Source of the DNA: Tubiluchus corallicola
Taxonomy: Eukaryota; Priapulida; Priapulimorpha; Priapulimorphida; Tubiluchidae
DNA: 55,076 bases
NCBI GenBank assembly: GCA_030141605.1
Contig: JAQGDQ010000652.1
Location: forward strand, 64,001-119,076
Direction: 5' to 3'
Shown here: positions 43,916-55,076 of the stretch, one piece after another
How the letters are laid out: each line of letters begins with the position of its first letter
Numbering within the stretch: position 1 is the first letter of the stretch
Notes under the pieces: model-generated
What the model saw: the letters and a program-made list of their open reading frames with translations, nothing else
Database searches by the model: none
What the model was told of the DNA's origin: nothing
Made by a program: the position numbers and the translations under genes

Positions 43916-44174
43916 GTTTCCATTCAATATTTTAAAGAGTAGATTGTTTTGACCCACAGTTGAGGATTGGGTCTGGTTTTGTTCAATGTATGTGTACTGT
44001 GTTTCTGTTAATTCGTTAACTTATTGCAGTGTACTCATTCTTGCTGTGAACTTGAGCAACTAATACAATACTTTCATTATACATTAAGAACGTGGGTAAA
44101 ACTTCGTCTGCTTTTGAAGATCTTCACTTGCCGTTGCGAAGTTTCTTCTTCTTTTTTTGTTTTTGCTCACAGTC

Positions 44175-44840
44175 CTTCGACTTCCTCAACTCGGGAAAAT
44201 GAACAGACAGAGACAGACGGACGTTGAGAATGTTTTCACGACTTCCTCAACTCGGGAAAATGAACAGGCAACAGACAGAGACAGACGGACGTTGGGAATG
44301 TTTTCACGACTTCCTCAACTCGGGAAAATGAACAGGCAACAGACAGAGACAGACGGACGTTGGGAATGTTTTCACGACTTCCTCAACTCGGGAAAATGAA
44401 CAGGCAGAGACAGACGGACGTTGGGAATATTTTCACGACTTCCTCAACTCGGGAAAATGAACAGGCAACAGACAGAGACAGACGGACGTTGGGAAAGTTT
44501 TCACGAATTCCTCAACTCGGGAAAATGAACAGGCAACAGACAGAGGCAGACGGACGTTGGGAATATTTTCACGACTTCCTCAACTCGGGAAAATGAACAG
44601 GCAGAGACAGACAGAGACAGACGAACGTTGGCAATGTTTTCACGACTTCCTCAACTCGGGAAAATGAACAGGCAGAGACAGACAAAGACAGACGAACGTT
44701 GGCAATGTTTTCACGACTTCCTCAACTCGGGAAAATGAACAGGCAGAGACAGACAAAGACAGACGGACGTTGGGAATGTTTTCACGACTTCCTCAACTCG
44801 GGAAAATGAACAGGCAACAACAGACAGAGACAGACGGAAT
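44175..44840. repeat. Minisatellite, 58-74-bp unit, ten copies
   Basis: Units contain cttcctcaactcgggaaaat and gacagagacagacggacgtt; length varies with an internal caggcaacagacag block. Confidence 0.95.
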
Positions 44841-46339
44841 GTTTTCATCTGCAGAAATAGTTGCTGTTGAGTTCTGGATTTAGCTTTAGTGTTGAACGAG
44901 CATCTCATATTACCCTCGCAGAAACACTGCGTTATGAACGTGTTTATTTTCCCCGATGATACGATGAGCTTCGCGCATACATTACCCCATTGACAGGCTC
45001 TTCAACTTCTGCCCGCATTTCATTCATCAAAAGAAAGTGAATTAACTTAGCACCCAGCGTAATTACTGACACCACGTGACCCGTCACTGCGTGCGCACAC
45101 CGATGTGTAAATTATACACACGCAAATTCTTTTAGACTAATTATTTCGCGACCGGTAAGGCTACTCGGAGCTGGATTACGCTAGCAAAGCTTTTTGATTA
45201 ATGAATTGTTGTTTACATGCTAGAATTTTTGGGCATTCGTGCTGAAGCTAGTTGAACGTGTATGCTTTGCTGATATTCTGTATCGCAATATAAATTGCTT
45301 AGTTAACAATGCATTGACGTTCGAGTCATTTCAAAAAAAAGTTTAAGGGGATGGTCTAGCAGTACTGTGTAATAATTTATCTCTGCCCTCTCCCTTCATG
45401 CTGTAATACCTGGCTTTATTAGATTAATCTGGCTATAATATTGGGGAGTTTTTCATAAGTTTAGAGAGTCAGTAATTAAGTGTATAATTTCACTATCAAA
45501 TTAATTATATAAGTACATTATGAAGAATATTAATTACCATTATAATGTTATTTAGTTTTAATGTATTATTTTACTTACATTGCTAACTGTAAAATATTCC
45601 AATGTATACATGACTTTATATTAAACGCTTCCAGTAGTTTCTATCTGATATAAAATGCATCAGTCTTAAATAATCGTACATTAATATTTTCTAACCATCA
45701 TTTTCTACTAGTGTCTAATGTATTCTTGTAGTAAAACTTGTCAGCTTGTGTAGTTATAGTCAATTTTTACTGTAAATGTTTTTGTAAATAGTGTATAAAG
45801 TCTGTTGTGGTGAGGATCCTAAATCATGTTGTTCAAACTGTCTGATCCAAGCCTAAATAAATTATGTTTAAACTAAACTAATGTATTATTTCACAATATA
45901 ATAAATGAAAACATTAAAGGAAAACCGGATGATTGATTAGACTCAATCTCATTAAAATTTACAGCCCAAAATATACATTTTCTTGCCTATGAAAGTTTGC
46001 TATTGCTTTTAATACTAGCATAATTATCTTGGAAAGTTAATTAATGGCAACTGAACACAGCTGTCGCTTACGTCACAAACTAACCAAAGTTTGTGCAATG
46101 GTGGGCATCTTCCCTGTGCATCAAGCGCATTTGTGTAAGCAAAGATTGCTATAAGACGCTGATGTGATGTCACGAAAATGAGCTTTGTGTCACACTCACG
46201 TCACAGATGAACATTGCAGTTCATGATCATGCTTATCACTGTACCACGCGTATTGTTAATTATAATTTTCTCTTGCAGTAACGATAGTAAGTTAATTAAT
46301 TAGCAGCCCGTGTTCAGCGATTGATGATGATCGTGATTA

Positions 46340-46634
46340 GGTCAAAGGTTAACTGCACCAGACAACGCCTTTGGTTACACTTGACAATGCCTCGCAGCCC
46401 ATTCTATTGTAATAGTAACAGTTTTAACAGCTAGCTAGAACCTTACCTAGTTCATTTTTACTTGTTCCAAAGCAAGATCCTGCTAGTGCATCACTCTTCT
46501 CACAGACTATTGTATAATTAAGTGAAGTCCACGTAAAAATTACTGAACTAATGCAGTGGGCGGCTTTGCTTTCCCGCTTGTCCCGTGACGATTGTAGTTA
46601 AGACACGTTGGTGTGGTACACGTAACATTTGACC
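46340..46634 (-). mobile_element. MITE family 4, diverged inverted copy
   Basis: Bounded by GGTCAAAGGTTAACTG and ACACGTAACATTTGACC; the interior matches the reverse complement of 11327-11628 (attgtaatagtaacagtttt, taacagctagctagaacctt). Confidence 0.75.
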
Positions 46635-47599
46635 TATACCAACTGCGCATGCGTATCGCAAAGCTGTGAAATTGCTTAGTAACAAACTACTAAATGAAAC
46701 AAATAGTGTTACTAAAAACACCAGAATAAATGGAAAGGGTTATCCTTAAATATTACCATATTTTTTTAATATTAGACCTAATTTTTAAAGTGGACCTGTT
46801 TGTAGTGCTTCCCCTTTCTAGTCTGTAGGTGTCGCCATGGTACCGGTATACTTTGCTAGCCTTGTTGTTATCGTCGTAGTCTTACTAAACTGGCTCAGCA
46901 GCAAGTGTTTACCTTTAACTGCATTCATGAGTAACTGATGCGTCTGCTTTAATGTGTGTTATTACTACCCAGCAAACGTAAGGGCATCATCTCTTCAAAG
47001 CGCCCCCCGTGACGGCATCATTTGTTCAAGGCGCCCCCTGTCGTTGCTCTTTTCTTTTCTCTGCATTTTTCTCTGCACACGTCTAAAATGACTTGAATTC
47101 AGCATCGACGCGGGGTTCATACAACCGTCTTGTTGTTTGGCAGTGCAACAAATTACAGCCGTGAGTTTTCGTGACAGCTTCCTAGTTCATAGTATAATGA
47201 AGTTCTCTTCAAATTCCACGGGGATTTGGCTAGAGAAACTGATGCGGCGTATATCAAACCGGTCTGCTGGTATGAATGTCTGTCTTGCCACTGTTATTGC
47301 AGTGAGGTTGGTCGTGATGTCAGAAGCGAGTTCGGTTCAGTTGTTTTTCATTTTTAATTCAACATTTTTGAGCTTTTATTTCGATTCATGTGTGTGGTAC
47401 ACTATAGAGTAGTACGCTTTTGAAATTCGATGACCTTTTATGAAAGAGCTTTTAAAATTTCAACAAAGATATTTTAATAGATAAATTACAAAATCTTTTT
47501 GTGTTGGAATTCTCTGCCATTGAGTTGCAGCGGCTGAAATTGTTACTGTTTCCTTAAAAACAAAACTTGACGCAATCTTAAACTGTAGGTCAAAACTAT

Positions 47600-48180
47600 C
47601 GGCGTTTTAAAGTATTGAAAAGGAATATACATTTTTTAAAAATGTCTTACGTGAAAGAAATATTACCACACAAACACAATTTCACGTTTGTGCCACTAGT
47701 TCTTCGCTCTTACATGCATTTCGCCATTTGCTAGTTAGACGGGCACTAGAGCCTGCATTTTAGAAAGTGTTGCACAAAAACAGGTGCTGTACCTCTCAGT
47801 TCAGATGTGTTAGTTTGTGACGAACTACACACGTTCGACAGCTCACACGAGCACAGCGGTGAATATGAAATTTGAATTTTTATTTTAAAACTTACCTAGT
47901 TTTAGTACAACACACTGAATATCTTACAGTATCACTGTACCTCAATTTTCACTTTCGCAAACACGTGCAACACGCTAGTGGAATATTTTTGATTTTAAAA
48001 ATTATGTTAGTTTGTGATGTCATCAATAGTTGGGCTCGCCTGCCGTTAATTCAGTTTTTAATCTATTATTTAATGATCAGAAACGCTTTTACAGTATTGT
48101 GTTAAAATGTGCACTATTTATCGAACTTGATAGTATATGAAAAATCATCCTGTCTTTCTTTAATATATAATTTAGACTTT
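47600..48180 (+). mobile_element. Interspersed repeat family 5, copy B
   Basis: Most continuous copy of this family: tcttacgtgaaagaaatatt through cacactgaatatcttacagt to agaaacgctttt and gaaaaatcatcctg. No coding capacity seen. Confidence 0.65.
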
Positions 48181-49954
48181 AGCGAAAAGCAAGCCTCTGG
48201 TTCAGTCTCTAGTTGACGCCGCCAAGCGGCGAATTTGAGCAACTCGCTTGCCTTGTAGGGTAGAAAACCAGTATGCATTGCGTGTAATGGTAACGCGTTG
48301 GTAAACTAGCCGGCCTGTAATTCACTGCTCTGCTTATACGACATAACCGCTTGGCTCGCATGAAAAAGCTTTTCATCAAACCCCATTGCCTTTCCTGTAG
48401 AACAGGTTTGTAGCATAGAGCCAGGCTATTTCAGTGGCAACCTTTGTACAGCCAACCGAGTGAGTGAGAGAGAGAGAGAGAAGGGCTTTTATGTGCAAGC
48501 AGCGCGCGTAGATCTAGCTGACTGTGGCTAGCATTGGATGTATGCGTTAGTGACAGTAAAAGCTTTGAGGCTAGTACAATGGCACTAGGTAATTGACATC
48601 AACTAACTATGCCTGGAAAATGAGGAAACGGACGCATGCAGGAGTACGTAGGAATGTAAATTCAAGGTAAATAAGGGATTTGTGCTTTAATTAGGATGTG
48701 ATGAGAAGGGGGAAGAATTGATGAAAAGCGGTTTTTCTTTGCTTTCATTTCTAAAGATAGTTTTTTCAGAAAACTTAATTCTCGGTTTTTTATTAGTAAA
48801 ACGCGAGTTTGTTACTAATTCATGAGTATTTTATGATTTTGTTTCTTTGTTGTATATCTTTCGTAGAAAATGTACAATTCCATCATTTAAATCTAGGAGA
48901 CATTTGGTGAACTAACCTTGATTAATTAATAGTCGATTAATCTCACTACGAATTAATGTATCTCATTCAGGCAACACTGTGATGTACATGTAGTTGTGTT
49001 TGTTATAAATTACTGTAGTTTTACGTTTTTATTAACCACGCTTAGAAAGAGTCATGTATTTCTCTGTTCCTGTATGCATTGTTAGGTTAAGTATGTTCTT
49101 TGTTAACTGTAATTGTGTTTGTGTGTGAAATTAGGCGTTTCTGTTTTAGCCTAGAAAAAATATATATATATACCTTTTTAAAAATTAGTGTTTAAACTAG
49201 TATTGTTTAGTAATATAGTAGGCATGCGATTGTTTGTTTTTTGGAGTTTTTTCAAGTTTTTATTATTATCACATTCAGTTTCAGTTCAATATAATGACAT
49301 GTAATATATGGTAATATCAAATTTGTTACTTCATATAACATGAATATTATATTATACACTATATTATATAGTATATCATACACTATATTATATACTGTTT
49401 CATACACCATTGTTATCATAAAAGAATAATTGTACTGCAGTGGGCTAGAGAAGCAAAGGCTTGTATCAACCCACTGTTGTGTGAATCAGTTAAAAAAGAA
49501 ATTGATGAGTGAACAAAAAAAGAACAGGGAGAAAGGTTAGATCACACAGGACAGGAAGAATGATGTATTACTGGAAATAGTAGGAAGAAAGATAGTAGAT
49601 TGTGTAATGTTTACATGAGCTTTAAAGATTAATCAATGATGTCTTGTTTTGTATAATCTGTACCAGGATTGTGGCATGACTGCTGCAGTAGGTGTAGGAT
49701 ATTAAGAGGTATTGTATTTGTTGAAAATCTTTCCTTTATATTTCTCTTTAAATTTTTGAATTGGCTGAATAGTTTCATAAAACAGTGAATTATTTGCCTC
49801 TTCAGTCTTTTGACCTACTGTGATAATACATCTTAAACAATCAGCATCTTTAATGTCTCTTTCTTCCAGCATTTTAAATTGTCTTCTTAGGATGTTTTTA
49901 CAGTTTTTTTAAATGGCCATATTTTGCTTATTCAAAACATTTTATTTCTCACAA

Positions 49955-50262
49955 TTCAATTCAATTCAATTTATTTATCTCTTTATAATACTACAATAAA
50001 ACCTGATTAATAAAAGAACCTCTAATAAGTTTTGAAGAATGGTTAAAATGTATAGATAGATCTAGAACTAGAGAAAGGATAGCGAAAAGACAATTCAATT
50101 TAATTTCAATTTATTTATCTCTTTATAATACTACAATAAAACATGATTAATAAAAGAATCTCTAATAAGTTTTGAAGAATGGTTAAAATGTATAGATAGA
50201 TCTAGAACTAGAGAAAGGATAGCGAAAAGACTATAAAGTCACCTAGTCTGCTATCTTTAAGG
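49955..50262 (-). mobile_element. LINE 3' tail, tandemly duplicated
   Basis: Two units of about 134 bp start near attcaatttatttatctc and end gaaaggatagcgaaaagac; the second continues into tataaagtcacctagtctgc. On the - strand this is an AATTG-type LINE tail. Confidence 0.6.
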
Positions 50263-50944
50263 GTAAACTGCATATCACACTTGCAAAACTAAACTTATTT
50301 TGGTTTCAGTAAATTCTCTCTGTCAGTAAGACAATTTCTTCATCAAGGGTTTGCCGTTTAATTTAATTATTCATTGTGAATGAATAGTAAATATTTCTAC
50401 TGTAATCATTTTAAAATCATCTTACTTTTAACCTTCGTCATCGTGTTTTAAATTCAAGCAATGAAGTCATACGCAGTTTGATTCTTAATTCTGATGACAC
50501 TTCAAATATTTTTGCTCATTGGGAATTTACACTTAATAAACCTTTTTTACATATTTAACGTTGTAATTCTCTGCTATTTGTATTTGATTTGTCTTGTAGT
50601 AATACTTTAATTGTCATTTTTAACGATTAATTGTGATTAATTCTGATAGTACTACGTGGTACTTTATATGTACTGAGAAAAATGTAAAACAAAAATGCAA
50701 GGATTTTAATCATAAGTTTTTTTTTATAAATTTTATTTCTACCTGCTGTAGTATCATTAATTACTTTTAAAAGCATACGCTGTAGTGTCCAGCCATTTGT
50801 GTCTTGGTATTATTGTAATTATAACACAATTTATCAAATCACCTTTCATAATTCCAGCTGAAAATGTTGATTAATTGTGTAAAAAAACCTGAAAATTACA
50901 GTTTTTTTGAGAACTGATTTAATTGGATGAAGTAAGAGACCCCG

Positions 50945-51065
50945 GTGCTGGATTAGGGTGTGGGCTTTATGGGCTGCAGCCCTGGAGCCTTCTCCAGCTA
51001 GGGGGAGGAATTAAGGTGTGGGCTTTATGGGTTGCAACCCTGGGGCCTTTGCCAGCTGGGGGGAG
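50945..51065. repeat. Two-copy GC-rich duplication, about 59-bp unit
   Basis: Units contain aggtgtgggctttatggg-type sequence followed by ccctgg and gggggagg. Confidence 0.8.
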
Positions 51066-51364
51066 GGGCTCGAGAAATTAACTTACTGTGAAAAGTAACT
51101 ACAGAATACAGATGAGTAGAATATACTATATTAAAGAGAAATGTCTCTAGTTTCACTATAAATACATAAATTTACAGTGGCTTCATAGTGTCCGTTGGCA
51201 AATAAAAGTTAATTAATTAATTAGTACTAGTAACAGTATTTAAAATACCAGTAATTTATTTATTGTAATTTGTTATTATATTTAATATTTTAAAAACTTA
51301 TTTTAATTTTGAAAATGACAGAATATCTCTTCCCTTTTTGTTGTATTTGACTTGCACCCATCTG

Positions 51365-51765
51365 AGTCTAGCGGTGGCGTTATGTTGTAGAAGTTGAGTA
51401 AACTGATTTGAAGAATCCAACATTCGCGCTTTTGCTGATTATCACTGTGAGTCTAATGTTGGCATTATGTTGTAGAAGTTGAGTAAACTGATTTGAAGAA
51501 TCCAACATTCGCGCTTTTGCTGATTATCACTGTGAGTCTAATGTTGGCATTATGTTGTAGAAGTTGAGTAAAGTGATTTGAAGAATCCAATATTCGTGCT
51601 TTTGCTATCCAACATTCGTGCTTTTGCTATCCAACATTCACGCTTTTGTTGATTATCACTGTGAGTCTAATGTTGGCATTATGTTGTAGAAGTTGAGTAA
51701 CCTGATTTGAACAATCCAACATTCGTGCTTTTGCTATCCAACATTCGTGCTTTTGTTAATTGTCA
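51365..51765. repeat. Minisatellite, 85-bp unit with 20-bp subrepeats
   Basis: Four units with gtgagtctaatgttggcatt and atgttgtagaagttgagtaa; catccaacattcgtgctttt-like subunits are further multiplied in units 3 and 4. Confidence 0.9.
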
Positions 51766-52019
51766 CTAGGCGTCATCGGGGCCTCACAGTATCTGTAGCC
51801 GTGGGTCCTACAAAATCAAAATCTAGCCCTAGACAACCTTTGATTGTTTCTGTAATGGCTTGTGCTCTTGTACTTATAGTATGGGGCTTGGTATGCAAAC
51901 GTATCCTAGAAATGATAGTAATTATCAGTAAGATATCATATTAATTGCCTGATTGCTTGGTAGATTGACAGGAGGCAGCTTCTGGTTTAACGGAAATTTG
52001 AACCCAATGTTAACCTGTA

Positions 52020-52470
52020 CCTTATAAAGTATTGAAAAGGAACATACTGTTTTTTAGAGTGTCTTACGTGAAAGAATTTTTAGCGCAGAATGGTAATATA
52101 CACAGTTGCGCAATTTTAGTTCTTCGCTGTTACATGCATTTCCCCATTCACTAGTTAGATGGGCAGTAGCGCCTGCATCGCCGAAATGCGTTATACAAAA
52201 AACTGGTGCTGTACCTCTCAGTTCATAGGTTTTCGCTTATGATGTAGTGCACGTATTCAAGAGTTGTGCATTAGCACAGAATTTTGTTAACGTTAGCACT
52301 GCAGTAAAATTGGAATTTTAATTTTTAAACTTAAAATTTGGAAAGTTTTTTGTATATCACATTGCACTGTACTTCAGTTTTTTCTTTCCAAATGTTTGGC
52401 TGTTGAAAATTGTGTTCATTTGTGACATCATTAGCTGCGCTTGCCTGTCGTTAATTAAGTCTTTAATTTA
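52020..52470 (+). mobile_element. Interspersed repeat family 5, copy C (5' part)
   Basis: Shares gtcttacgtgaaagaatttt, tcttcgctgttacatgcatt and ggtgctgtacctctcagttc with copy B. It is interrupted by a family 2 element, and its continuation at about 52735-52835 forms part of the inverted arm. Confidence 0.6.
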
Positions 52471-52497
52471 TTATTCCCGTTCTCCAGATCTCAGGCG

Positions 52498-52690
52498 TAT
52501 AACTTTTGCAAAAACGGCCGAAAATGGCCATTTTTTAAGGTTTTTTGCCATCCCCCCGTTCCTCGCGGTGGGCCCGATTTGAAAAATAAACCCCCAATGG
52601 CACGACACTAGATCGAGACCTTTCGTTTGATGTATAGATCGCTGCCGTCGTCCGAGCTGTAGGCTCGAATCTTATATATATATATATATA
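52498..52690 (-). mobile_element. (TA)n-linked interspersed element, family 2, copy 3
   Basis: Reverse complement of the copies at 10105 and 13345: ccattttttaaggttttttg, aataaacccccaatggcac, actagatcgagacctttcgt and cgaatctt followed by (TA)n. Confidence 0.7.
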
Positions 52691-52856
52691 CCAGTAGAAT
52701 TAATATATAGATTTAGTTGTCATAAATGCTTTGACGTTATTGTAGGTGTTAAAACTTTTTATCGTACTTCAAAATGGGGTAGGATGTGAAAAATCGTGCT
52801 GTTTTCCTTTAACATGCAAACTTTTTGAAATACCGTGTGCATCAAAAATGTGTTCT
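52673..52856 (+). repeat. Inverted arm 1
   Basis: From (TA)n and ccagtagaattaatatatag to atcaaaaatgtgttct. Its reverse complement is at 54896-55076; over the 166 bp between the TA runs and the ends there is one mismatch (52716 region, g versus a). Confidence 0.95.
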
Positions 52857-52894
52857 TATTGCATTACACATTGTGCACGCATGTGTGCACAGAG

Positions 52895-53165
52895 CTCAGC
52901 ACGTCCTTATTTTAAGCACACATCGTGCATATCGAAAAGGCCTTATTTTACACACACATAGTGCATATCAAAAGGGCCTTATTTTACACACACATAGTGC
53001 ATATCAAAAGGGCCTTATTTTAAGCACAAATCGTGCATATTATGGCCTTATTTTACGCACACGTTGTGGATGTGCACACACAGCTCATCACAGTCTTACA
53101 TCACGCACACATCGTGCATATCATGGCCTTATTTTACGCACACATCGTGCATGTGTGCACGCCAG
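52895..53165. repeat. Minisatellite, 45-50-bp unit, about six copies
   Basis: Units of ccttattttacacacacata and gtgcatatcaaaaggg, with cgcacacatcgtgcat variants. It lies inside the loop between the inverted arms. Confidence 0.85.
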
Positions 53166-54267
53166 CAGTTTACGTGTGCTGGCAACAGCCCGAAGCTGCA
53201 GGTTTCCTCTGACATTTTCCAAGCCAACTAGAGAGAGAAGCTTGCATCCCACTCTCTCATTAGCTAGCAGCAGCATTAACCGTCCTGGCTTCCCTTCTGT
53301 GCATTAGCCCAATGGCTTCGCAAGCCTGCCAGACTGCATTTATCTTGCTTTCCATCCATATAGGCCGGCGCGCAAAATGCTACATCAATGTATTATTGAG
53401 AAGGTTGCCATGGCGACCAGGAAGCTGCAGTGTTCCTCAGTGACATCAGCCTCAGTTTTAATAAGAGAACATCGTCAATATTGAGCGGGAGCCGACGCAG
53501 CGTGCCAGCTGCAACTGCAGAGAACACTGTATAATGCAGCTTAGTTGAGTATGTAGGAAACTATACATAAAATATCAGTCATTTAGCTAGAGAATATAAA
53601 AAAGAAGAGAAAATGAAAATAAAGAACCGCGTAAAATAAACAGGACAGTGATTTATGCCCAAAAATCCGGGAGATTTCAAAATAAAAAAGCCTTTCGTAA
53701 TGTTTAAATAAAACGTCAGCCAACCTAACTTAAAATCACAGAATTCTAACTATAATTACGTTTTAATTGGAAAAAAATCGATCAAATTCAGTCATATTTT
53801 AGCGCTAGAAAATGTGGCCCAACCGGCCTGAATTAGAAAAGTATTATTCCCTACAGACGGTTGATATTTTAATCAACTTTGTTAAACCGTTATGCGATAA
53901 ATTAAGTTCAACTTAAAATAGATTAAATTCTGATCAATAAAAAAAGAATTTTTGAAAACGAGAACAGGTTTGTACCAGTGTACAGCTATGAAGAGGATTT
54001 CACTGAATATTCATTGCAAAATCAGTGACAAATAATGCTTATTATTCATTAGTACAATCACGTTAATGAATACTTATTATTCATTGCTAAAATTATTGAC
54101 GAATAACGGTAACTTTTTATCAAAATCGTTCTTGTAACTTTGTCTAAACTTATCTACAAAATCATTCATGAATATTAGTCACCATTCATTTATATAGATA
54201 AGTTTAACGATGAACGCTAAGTGACATAATGACATACATGTAATTATATGTATATGTTGCATATATA

Positions 54268-54375
54268 AATAATGTATATATAAAGAATGACTATATATAT
54301 GTGTATATATATATATATGTGTGTATTTATATATATATATATATATATATAGTCACTCTTTATATATACATTATT
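54268..54375. repeat. TA-rich hairpin
   Basis: aataatgtatatataaagaa and gactatatatat (54268-54300) are mirrored, with one change, by atatatatagtcactcttta and tatatacattatt (54342-54375) around a (TA)n core. Confidence 0.85.
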
Positions 54376-54406
54376 TATTTGTATATATATATATATATAT
54401 GTATAA

Positions 54407-54640
54407 CTTAGTAATAACTTACAACTTTTCATGCAAAGATTTGCCGTATTGTTTCCTAGCAACCCGCTGGTTCAAGTCATAACCTCACCTACCTCATAAG
54501 AATTAAGAAATGGTATGTATGTCAAGATTCAGCTTAGTAATAACTTACAACTTTTCATGCAAAGATTTGCCATATTGTTTCCTAGCAACGCGCCTGTTCA
54601 GTTCATAACCTCACCTACCTTATAAGTATTAAGAAATCGT
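54407..54640. repeat. Two-copy duplication, about 125-bp unit
   Basis: Both copies start cttagtaataacttacaact and contain ttgtttcctagcaac and cataacctcacctacct. Confidence 0.88.
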
Positions 54641-54711
54641 ATTTCGTTCCCGAACTGCTTGCACTCGTGCACTTACAGATAAAAATGCTCACCAGGTGGT
54701 AGCACACTTAC

Positions 54712-54886
54712 CAGTTGTATTAGCTGGACTCATTGAACGTGAGCTGGTGGATCCGACTGGCGACGGAGCAGTTCTCAGAGCGGACACGGAGGGGTGCATC
54801 GCCGTCGACCCACCCTGCGACCCTACACTGGCACGCCCACTGTCATCAGACTGGATATCGTTACTGTTGGACTCACCAGGGAGATC
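54712..54886 (-). CDS. ARID1: Next ARID1 exon, on the opposite strand to exons 1-3
   Basis: 175 bp on the - strand between acceptor ttctctttttcag and donor G|gtaagtg. Encodes DLPGESNSNDIQSDDSGRAS, a Gly/Ser stretch and APSPVGSTSSRSMSPANTTG. The DLP start and PSPVGS...SRS.SP end match the ARID1A/B segment that follows the region of exons 1-3, and it opens in the phase exon 3 needs. Its orientation is wrong for splicing to those exons; it lies between inverted arms at 52673-52856 and 54896-55076. Confidence 0.85.
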
Positions 54887-54895
54887 CTGAAAAAG

Positions 54896-55076
54896 AGAAC
54901 ACATTTTTGATGCACACGGTATTTCAAAAAGTTTGCATGTTAAAGGAAAACAGCACGATTTTTCACATCCTACCCCATTTTGAAGTACGATAAAAAGTTT
55001 TAACACCTACAATAACGTCAAAGCATTTATGACAATTAAATCTATATATTAATTCTACTGGTATATATATATATAT
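54896..55076 (-). repeat. Inverted arm 2, at window end
   Basis: Reverse complement of arm 1. It ends 9 bp before the acceptor of the inverted ARID1 exon and runs into the (TA)n at the window edge, so the homology may continue outside. Confidence 0.95.

Larger units (their letters stand above)
37871..54711. other. ARID1 intron after exon 3
   Basis: At least 14.8 kb on the + strand without a credible exon. Contents are the repeats listed separately. Stretches with nothing recognisable: 44850-46330, 46640-47600, 48180-49950 except (GA)n at 48467 and a TA-rich run at 49340-49410, 50265-50940, and 53170-54240. Confidence 0.6.

Noticed and set aside
54244-54462. Tyr/Ile-rich frame
   Set aside because: Produced by the (TA)n hairpin.

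Overview
The window reads as one stretch of an AT-rich, intron-rich and repeat-dense animal genome, probably a marine invertebrate; it cannot be placed in a phylum from these bases. The reasons are GT-AG split genes with introns of 0.25 to at least 11 kb, animal-specific gene families (ezrin/radixin/moesin and ARID1/BAF250), degenerate TTAGGG-like repeats, many short inverted-repeat transposons and LINE tails, and at least fifteen unrelated minisatellites.

Layout. (1) Positions 192-19474, + strand: the last ten exons of an ERM gene, from the middle of the FERM domain to the C-terminal actin-binding tail. All ten exons join in frame. (2) Positions 3316-5724, - strand, nested inside the third intron shown: a single-exon gene of 802 codons joining about eight ankyrin repeats to a complete Mab-21/cGAS-like nucleotidyltransferase with an intact catalytic triad. 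This is a candidate ankyrin-fused cGAS-like receptor (cGLR) and the most interesting gene here. (3) Positions 19475-25543: 3' flank of ERM and upstream region of the next gene, with a clean hAT-type MITE and a dyad-rich satellite. (4) Positions 25544-37870, + strand: first three coding exons of an ARID1 (BAF250, SWI/SNF subunit) gene, recognised by its PTPTLNQLL motif. (5) Positions 37871-52672: a long ARID1 intron with no convincing gene, filled by minisatellites, LINE tails and nested interspersed repeats. (6) Positions 52673-55076: two inverted arms of at least 166 bp, 165/166 identical, enclose 2 kb that carries the next ARID1 exon on the wrong (-) strand. This is either an assembly fold-back or an inversion whose arms could flip the exon in and out of register.

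The genes do not form a pathway together. ERM links membrane to actin, ARID1 is a chromatin-remodelling subunit, and the nested cGLR is a predicted innate-immune nucleotide second-messenger synthase. Repeat families recur across the window: a 714-bp element with 13-bp inverted ends (3 copies, two flanking the cGLR gene), a 302-bp element with 17-bp inverted ends (2 copies plus a fragment), a hAT MITE (3 copies), a (TA)n-linked element (3 copies), a large interspersed repeat (4 copies, one supplying part of the inverted arms) and a LINE 3' tail (3 sites).
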